Below, in pieces: positions 15,556 to 19,956 of a stretch of DNA of 19,956 nt. The notes below the pieces were generated by a model that was not told the origin of the DNA, did not search any database, and saw only the letters and a list, made by a program, of their open reading frames with translations. The position numbers and the translations under genes are program-made. Source of the DNA: Bacteroidales bacterium (GTDB lineage Bacteria > Bacteroidota > Bacteroidia > Bacteroidales > UBA3663); the NCBI GenBank assembly GCA_016293065.1, contig JAEDEY010000033.1, positions 1 through 19,956 on the forward strand, given 5' to 3'. Position 1 is the first letter of the stretch, and every line of letters begins with the position of its first letter.

Positions 15556-15747
15556 ATGAAAAATGCAGAAATCTACAATCGTTGCGCATTTATTGTCGGC
15601 ATTGCAACCAAAGAATCATTCGAAAGTGAGGAAAATCATTCGATTGTGAGGAAACGAGAGAAGCCAGTCATGTCGAAGACTTTCTTGATCTGTGGCTTCA
15701 CACCGATGAGTTTCATCTCACCCTTGCGCGAAGAGATGATCTTCTGA
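15556..15747 (+). other. Possible short ORF or gene remnant antisense to the end of the STAS gene
   Basis: A 63-codon ORF begins 22 nt after a promoter-like element. Its first part reads MKNAEIYNRCAFIVGIATKE. From about codon 27 it runs antisense through the 3' end of the STAS gene and is therefore probably not selected as protein there. I do not recognise it. It could be a degraded gene start, a small-RNA locus, or chance. This is the only content seen in the 187-bp gap between the STAS and QueD-like genes. Confidence 0.2.
15616..15655. repeat. Imperfect 20-bp tandem duplication at the STAS stop codon
   Basis: TCATTCGAAAGTGAGGAAAA (15616-15635) is followed directly by TCATTCGATTGTGAGGAAAC (15636-15655), with 17 of 20 positions identical. 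The second copy encodes the last residues and stop of the STAS protein on the minus strand (FLTIE-stop). The first copy, just downstream in that direction, would encode FLTFE-stop in another frame. Confidence 0.85.
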
Positions 15748-15938
15748 GCCTTGAGCACAACACGCAGTCCGCTACTGCTGATGTATTCGAGGTCATTGCA
15801 GTCGAAGATTACCTTCGTGCCATTCTCAGCCAGTATTGGGCTTATTTCATTTTCGAAATTTCCTGCGTTGATTGTATCAATACGAGCACCTGTATTGATA
15901 GTTACCTCATTTCCGTTGCGAGTTATTTCTGTTACCAT
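15636..15938 (-). CDS. STAS-domain anti-sigma factor antagonist (SpoIIAA/RsbV-like)
   Basis: This 100-residue protein is a single STAS domain of the type that binds an RsbW-like kinase and is switched by phosphorylation. The phosphorylation loop reads DLEYISSSGLRVVLKAQ (49-65); Ser56, just before the glycine, corresponds to the phosphorylated serine of SpoIIAA. The usual Asp in this loop is replaced by Ser. The fold otherwise matches in length and pattern (KVIFDCNDL, EMKLIGVKPQIKKVFDMTGF). It is the last gene of the four-gene operon, 45 nt after the kinase-like gene. Its stop lies in a tandem repeat. The dephosphorylated form is expected to capture the kinase and release that kinase's other partner. 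Confidence 0.92.
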   Translation of the reverse strand: MVTEITRNGNEVTINTGARIDTINAGNFENEISPILAENGTKVIFDCNDLEYISSSGLRVVLKAQKIISSRKGEMKLIGVKPQIKKVFDMTGFSRFLTIE

Positions 15939-15983
15939 ATTCCTAAAATATAAATTTTGTTCTATGTGATGTTAAGCGATGAC

Positions 15984-16391
15984 TTAGATGTTCTTCTTCA
16001 GGGTAAGGATATTCTTTCCTTCCAGACGCTGGTAAGTCACCTCGTTCATGATGTTCTTTACGATGAATATGCCGAGTCCTCCAATTTCGCGTTCTTCAGC
16101 ATTGAGGGTGATGTCGGCATCTTCAACCTTTGTCGGGTCAAACTCTTCGCCCTTGTCGGTGATGGTAAATACGAGTGTATTACTGTCGCTCGAAGCCATG
16201 ATGGTGATATTCTCGCCCATCTTCTTTGGGTAGGCATACAGTATGACATTGCTCACAACCTCTTCGAGTGCGAGGTTGAGATTCATTGTCGTTTCCATAT
16301 CGAGTGACAATTCCTCTGCCACTTCATCGACGAACGCAGCCAACCGCTCAAGTTCAGCTATCTCGTTCTTGATTACAAGTTCTTTTTTCAT
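15984..16391 (-). CDS. RsbW/SpoIIAB-like anti-sigma factor serine kinase (HATPase)
   Basis: This 135-residue protein is a stand-alone GHKL ATPase domain. The N-box is NLALEEVVSNVILYAYP (38-54) with Asn48 as the Mg/ATP ligand. The G1 box is TDKGEEFDP (78-86) and the G2 box GGLGIFIVK (104-112). RsbW-like kinases phosphorylate the STAS antagonist and bind a sigma factor or other target. It lies 7 nt after the phosphatase gene and 45 nt before the STAS gene, which is the natural partner set. The target it holds is not encoded next to it and cannot be deduced; Bacteroidota generally lack SigB, so the output may be an ECF sigma factor or another protein. Confidence 0.92.
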   Translation of the reverse strand: MKKELVIKNEIAELERLAAFVDEVAEELSLDMETTMNLNLALEEVVSNVILYAYPKKMGENITIMASSDSNTLVFTITDKGEEFDPTKVEDADITLNAEEREIGGLGIFIVKNIMNEVTYQRLEGKNILTLKKNI

Positions 16392-16398
16392 AGTCTGA

Positions 16399-18351
16399 CT
16401 ATTTTTTAATGTTTATTTTTATTGTCATTATTGTAAGGTCATCGCTCTGTTCGGCTTCTCCAGCATGAACCTTGACCGTTTCAGAGATATACTCTATGAG
16501 CTGTTGTGCCTTGTTGTCCTGTCGGCCTGTCAGCTCTTCGATCAGCTTGTCATCGCCATATTGGTTCTGGTCAATGTCCTCTGCCTCGGTGAGTCCGTCG
16601 GTATATAGGAAGAGAGTGAGACCGTCAATTGAGCCATAAACCTGCTGTTCGAACGGCATTCCGTCGAAGAGTCCGGCTGGGATATTTGACAAAACATTCA
16701 TATACGAAGCCTTACCGTCATTGTCTATGATGACAGGAGGGTTGTGACCTGCATTGCAGAATATCATGTTGCCATCAGACATGTCAACCATTGCAACAAA
16801 GAGAGTGATGAACATTCCCGATTCGTTGTTTTCGCCCATGGTGTCGTTGATCATTGTGACGATCTCAGATGGCTGCAGTCCCTGTCCTGCCATTGTGCGG
16901 AAGAGGTTGCGGCATACTGCCATGAGCAATGAAGCTGGCACTCCCTTGCCACTTACGTCACCGATGCAGAAATAGAACTTATTGTCGAGGATAAGGAAGT
17001 CATAGAGGTCTCCACCCACCTCCTTGGCTGGCACGAGTGTAGCATAGATGTCGATGTCGCTACGGTCAGGGTATGGAGGGAAGATCTTGGGTATCATGCC
17101 CATCTGGATGTCGTGTGCAATGTGCAGCTCACCCTCGATGCGCTCCTTCTTGGCTGTAGTCGATTTCAGTTCGTCGATGTAGTCAACCAGCGAGTGTTGC
17201 ATGTTGCGGAATGCCTTGCTGAGCAATGCAACCTCGTCAACACCTCGTATGACTGGTATCTCCATGTCAAAATTGCCCTTGGCCATGACGTATGCTGACT
17301 TTGCAAGTTCCTCAAGCGGCTTTACGCGCTTGCGTATCGAAATGATACATATCACAATCATTGCAAAGACTCCGATGATCGTCATGCCTATCAGCATCCA
17401 TTTCAACGAGTTCAGCCCGCTGTAGATGTCGCTCTCATGGCAGACCAGTCCGACACTCCATCCGATCTGTTCGAGTGGGGTGAAAAATACATAGCAGTTG
17501 TCTTTCCTTCCTGACAGGTCGCCTTTTAGTGATTGCATGCCTCGCTGGCATCCCACCATCTGCTCGCCCAGTGTGTGTAATTCTTCATTTCCTGTTGCCA
17601 TATATTCGGTGAAGATGGTGTGGCTGCCAAGCACTGTAGAGTCAGGGTGCACGAGATAGATGCCGCCACGTCCTAAAGCTATGGTATATGAGTCAGGATA
17701 AGGCTTAAGTTCGCCGATGATCTTCGACATCCAGTTCTGGCTGACATCGATCGAGAGCACACCTATGAAGTTTCCCTCTTGGTCGTGTATTGGACTTCCA
17801 TACGAGCAGATGGTCTCGATCTGTATTTTGCCGTTGACTTCATCTTCGTAGATGTCGTTGTAAGGATCTACCCAATATGGCTTTTTCAGGAGCTTCGGTA
17901 TCTGATACCAGTCCATATACAGATAATTGTAGCTCTCGCTGCCTTCCTGTTCGACCGTTATCGTGCCGTCTTGTTCGCGGCCTGCGTATGCCGAGAAGTA
18001 ATAGCCCTTATCGCTGAAGTGGTCTGGTTCGAAAGCAATGGAGCATCCTGTGATGTTTGGGTTCTTCTCGACAACCAGACGAGCAAATGTGAACATCAAA
18101 TCAGGCTCGTCGGTGTGTGTCTCGACGAAAGTCAGGATGTCGCTTGCGCTCTGCTCCACGGAGTTGAGCAGATTTGTTACTCTCAGTACCGTATTGTCGA
18201 GCTGGCACATTGCCATCTTTTCCACTTCTTTCTTTACTGCCTTGTGCGTAGAGTAGAAGAATATGGAGTAGCAGATGAGGAAGACGAGCGATGCCAGCAT
18301 GGCAGTGAAGACTGCCAGCTTGGCTGAAAACGATTCTCTGAACTTTTTCAT
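16399..18351 (-). CDS. Membrane sensor with dCache, HAMP and SpoIIE/PP2C phosphatase domains
   Basis: This 650-residue sensor phosphatase should dephosphorylate the STAS antagonist encoded two genes downstream. In order: TM1 (about 12-33); a periplasmic sensor of about 280 residues with dCache features (WYQIPKLLKKPYWVDPYND, then ICSYGSPIHDQEGNFIGVLSI); TM2 (about 317-338); HAMP (about 339-395); a linker helix ending in IAHDIQMGMIPK; and the PP2C domain (about 430-650). Metal-binding aspartates are at GGDLYD (Asp448), GDVSGKG (Asp465), LYTDGLTEA (Asp585) and SDDLT (638). All catalytic motifs look intact. It begins 15 nt after the binding-protein gene, so a ligand in the periplasm is the likely input. 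The ligand is unknown. Confidence 0.94.
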   Translation of the reverse strand: MKKFRESFSAKLAVFTAMLASLVFLICYSIFFYSTHKAVKKEVEKMAMCQLDNTVLRVTNLLNSVEQSASDILTFVETHTDEPDLMFTFARLVVEKNPNITGCSIAFEPDHFSDKGYYFSAYAGREQDGTITVEQEGSESYNYLYMDWYQIPKLLKKPYWVDPYNDIYEDEVNGKIQIETICSYGSPIHDQEGNFIGVLSIDVSQNWMSKIIGELKPYPDSYTIALGRGGIYLVHPDSTVLGSHTIFTEYMATGNEELHTLGEQMVGCQRGMQSLKGDLSGRKDNCYVFFTPLEQIGWSVGLVCHESDIYSGLNSLKWMLIGMTIIGVFAMIVICIISIRKRVKPLEELAKSAYVMAKGNFDMEIPVIRGVDEVALLSKAFRNMQHSLVDYIDELKSTTAKKERIEGELHIAHDIQMGMIPKIFPPYPDRSDIDIYATLVPAKEVGGDLYDFLILDNKFYFCIGDVSGKGVPASLLMAVCRNLFRTMAGQGLQPSEIVTMINDTMGENNESGMFITLFVAMVDMSDGNMIFCNAGHNPPVIIDNDGKASYMNVLSNIPAGLFDGMPFEQQVYGSIDGLTLFLYTDGLTEAEDIDQNQYGDDKLIEELTGRQDNKAQQLIEYISETVKVHAGEAEQSDDLTIMTIKINIKK

Positions 18352-18366
18352 TTTGTCAATCCTCCA

Positions 18367-19305
18367 TTATTTAGTGATGTCGCTATAGGTTATCGGTCTC
18401 TTGATGAGCTGGCATTCATACAGCAACTTTGATGCCTCCTCAACTTTTTCTTTCTTGAGCTCATAGGTGGTATGGCCGTTCGTCGGGTCGGTGTTCAGTC
18501 GCAGCACTTCCTTGAGCATCATTTCCTGAATGACGCGGTTGGTCAGTATCCTGTTGTCTGCTACATACTGCATGACAATGTCGAGAGCCTCTTCCGGATG
18601 CTGCCTGCACCATTCCCAACCGCGCTGGGTAGCCTTGGCAAAACTCTCGCATTCCTCAGGATGGGCCTTGTAGAAGTCACGTGTGGTATAGACACCGTCT
18701 TCAGGAATGTCATAGTTGTGGTCGGAAAACCAATATACCGTGTTGCCGCTAATGTCTATGTTCGACTGTCTGAGCAGGAGTAGCTCGTTATAGCTCATGG
18801 CAAGAGTGGCATCGATGGCTCCTGAAAGGAAGAGCGACACATTGTTGGTGAAACACACAAACTCGAAGCCTTTATGGTTGCGCTGGTTGAAGATGTTGCT
18901 GAGCAGCGAGAAGCCTGCGCCCCATATTCCTACCTTGTCACCTTTATCGAGCGTCTCAGGGTTCTTGCCGTTGTATCCTACAAGCACCAATCCGCTCTGC
19001 TGGCTTGTCTGCAGTATGTTGACGAGGTCCGTTCCCTGGTCGGCTGCACATATTGCATCGAGCAGTTGCGTGGTGGTGAACTGGCATTGTCCTTCCTTGA
19101 GCAGCGTCATTGTCGAAATTGAGTTGCTTGGGAATTCGATAGTGACATCGAGCCCCTCTTCGGCATAGAAGCCCTTTTCCTTGGCAACGAAATAGCCTGC
19201 AAACTGCGCCTGGGCTGTCCATTGCGGGATGAAGGTCACTTTTTCCAGTGCCAAAGCTGTCATTGCCGAAATCAAAACTAAAGCAGTAATTAATAATCTT
19301 CTCAT
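18367..19305 (-). CDS. NMT1/THI5-like periplasmic solute-binding protein
   Basis: This 312-residue protein resembles the ABC-type substrate-binding proteins related to thiamine-precursor (HMP) and sulfonate/nitrate binding proteins. After a signal peptide (basic MRR, hydrophobic core to about 18, ALA cleavage region; no lipobox Cys) comes the typical opening VTFIPQWTAQAQFAGYFVAK, then GFYAEEGLDVTI and GQCQFTTTQ. I chose ATG 19305 because a -7 element at 19326-19333 puts the transcription start at about 19319, leaving the upstream ATG at 19320 at or before it. No permease or ATPase gene is present in the window. It is the first gene of an operon with the sensor phosphatase 15 nt downstream, which suggests a receptor role. 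The ligand is unknown; the opening fits THI5-like proteins, but that does not prove pyrimidine binding. Confidence 0.88.
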   Translation of the reverse strand: MRRLLITALVLISAMTALALEKVTFIPQWTAQAQFAGYFVAKEKGFYAEEGLDVTIEFPSNSISTMTLLKEGQCQFTTTQLLDAICAADQGTDLVNILQTSQQSGLVLVGYNGKNPETLDKGDKVGIWGAGFSLLSNIFNQRNHKGFEFVCFTNNVSLFLSGAIDATLAMSYNELLLLRQSNIDISGNTVYWFSDHNYDIPEDGVYTTRDFYKAHPEECESFAKATQRGWEWCRQHPEEALDIVMQYVADNRILTNRVIQEMMLKEVLRLNTDPTNGHTTYELKKEKVEEASKLLYECQLIKRPITYSDITK

Positions 19306-19325
19306 ATTGCTGTTGATCATTTGTG

Positions 19326-19333
19326 CAAAGATA
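19326..19333 (-). promoter_or_regulatory. Promoter -7 element for the binding-protein/partner-switching operon
   Basis: The minus strand reads TATCTTTG, matching TAnnTTTG. The expected transcription start is near 19319 and the chosen ATG at 19305. It decides the start codon. No convincing -33 was seen. The 181-bp gap also contains the divergent promoter of the RelA/SpoT-like gene and is otherwise AT-rich without an ORF. Confidence 0.65.
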
Positions 19334-19448
19334 TGAAATTATACAAAATGATGTAGTTAATTGACCCAATTTTGGACAATTATTGTCTAAAATCGTGAAT
19401 AAATGCAATATTAAGTGAGAAATAAGTAGAAAAAAGCGAAAAATCAAT

Positions 19449-19456
19449 TACCTTTG
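19449..19456 (+). promoter_or_regulatory. Promoter -7 element for the RelA/SpoT-like gene
   Basis: TACCTTTG matches TAnnTTTG. Transcription would begin near 19463, with the ATG at 19502. An ATG at 19462 is out of frame with the RelA/SpoT-like protein. Confidence 0.6.
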
Positions 19457-19501
19457 CCTGCATGATAATAAACGATAGTTATTATTTATTAGTGATTTCT
19501 T

Positions 19502-19956
19502 ATGCTGACAATATCTGAAATTGGCGACCGCCTTCAACAGGATCTCACGCGCCAGATCAGCAAAAGCGGACTGATGTTCCGCCTTTTCTGGAGAGTCAAG
19601 ACCATCGAGTCCATCAGACACAAGATGCGCATCAAGGGAGATTCATATCTCAAAGGCAAGTCGAAGATGCAGGACATCATCGGACTGCGTGTCGTAGTCT
19701 ATTTCCCTGACGATGTCGAGGTGCTTTCTACCTTTTTCGGCTGTGGCGATGTGGTGAAAGAGAGCATCGACACTCCCGACGATTCGACTTTCCGTCCGCA
19801 GCGTCTCAACATCACCCGTTCCTTGCCCGAAGAGTATATCGAAGACTTCCGCAAGGCCTTGCCTCAGGAATATGCCGATGTCATTGATTCGACCTATGAG
19901 ATTCAAATCCGCACCATCTTCTCCGAGGGTTGGCATGAGGTCGAGCACGACCTTCG
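19502..19956 (+). CDS. RelA/SpoT-type nucleotidyltransferase, partial at right edge
   Basis: The reading frame is open from ATG 19502 to the window edge (151 codons), so the 3' end is missing. It resembles the (p)ppGpp synthetase domain. An RVKTIESIRHKM segment (31-42) lies in the ATP-binding region, KMQDIIGLRVVVYF (55-68) carries the Asp of the DxxGxR motif (Asp58), and YEIQIRTIFSEGWHEVEHDL (132-151) carries the catalytic EIQIRT (Glu133). It starts directly with this domain, with no HD hydrolase domain before it, so it is a small synthetase type or a fusion with an unseen C-terminus. The canonical NGYxSLH stretch between the motifs is absent; TFRPQRLNITRSLPEEY stands there. Its product could be (p)ppGpp or another pyrophosphorylated molecule. 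Confidence 0.82.
   Translation, partial: MLTISEIGDRLQQDLTRQISKSGLMFRLFWRVKTIESIRHKMRIKGDSYLKGKSKMQDIIGLRVVVYFPDDVEVLSTFFGCGDVVKESIDTPDDSTFRPQRLNITRSLPEEYIEDFRKALPQEYADVIDSTYEIQIRTIFSEGWHEVEHDL

Noticed and set aside
17779..18327. 182-codon plus-strand ORF opposite the sensor phosphatase gene
   Set aside because: It is antisense to the membrane and dCache segments of a coherent protein; the hydrophobic appearance is only a reflection of the complementary strand.

Overview
The window looks like a chromosomal segment of a Bacteroidales bacterium, probably close to Prevotella. The evidence is: promoters with the Bacteroidota -7 motif TAnnTTTG in front of nearly every operon; start codons without clear Shine-Dalgarno sequences; tRNAs without encoded CCA; and typical Bacteroidota proteins (a T9SS-plug/DUF5103 family protein, a long-form IspG with an insert domain, a DUF2582 winged-helix protein). 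No transposase, integrase, phage gene or CRISPR array was seen. The genus is inference.

Layout. (1) 1-390: the tail of an rRNA operon, with 5S rRNA, tRNA-Asn(GTT), tRNA-Gln(CTG) and a terminator. (2) 363-2106, minus: lptB (LPS export ATPase) followed by an overlapping beta-class DNA methyltransferase with no visible restriction enzyme. (3) 2234-3726, plus, divergent from lptB: mlaE-mlaF, the permease and ATPase of a lipid-transport ABC system, with no MlaD substrate-binding gene here. (4) 3733-5628, minus: a 631-residue helical protein I do not recognise. (5) 5770-7806, minus: glutamine-dependent NAD synthetase. (6) 7999-14423, plus: six closely spaced genes, galE, T9SS-plug-like, rpoN, PAP2-like, purE and ispG. 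(7) 14615-14815, plus: a 66-residue winged-helix protein with its own promoter and a strong terminator. (8) 14885-15448, minus: a QueD/PTPS-fold protein with a zinc ribbon but without the usual catalytic residues. (9) 15636-19305, minus: a compact four-gene operon of NMT1/THI5-type periplasmic binding protein, membrane sensor-PP2C (SpoIIE-type) phosphatase, RsbW-like kinase and STAS antagonist. (10) 19502 to the right edge, plus: the start of a divergent RelA/SpoT-type synthetase.

How the parts fit. lptB and mlaEF share a short divergent promoter region and both concern the outer membrane. The galE-ispG operon mixes sugar-nucleotide, envelope, sigma-54, purine and isoprenoid genes, a housekeeping mixture. 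The most interesting block is the last one: a solute-binding protein without permease or ATPase heads an operon encoding a complete partner-switching cascade with a periplasmic sensor domain, and it is divergent from an alarmone-synthetase-like gene lacking a canonical motif. This suggests, as inference, a nutrient-sensing signalling system in which the binding protein is the receptor and not a transporter part.
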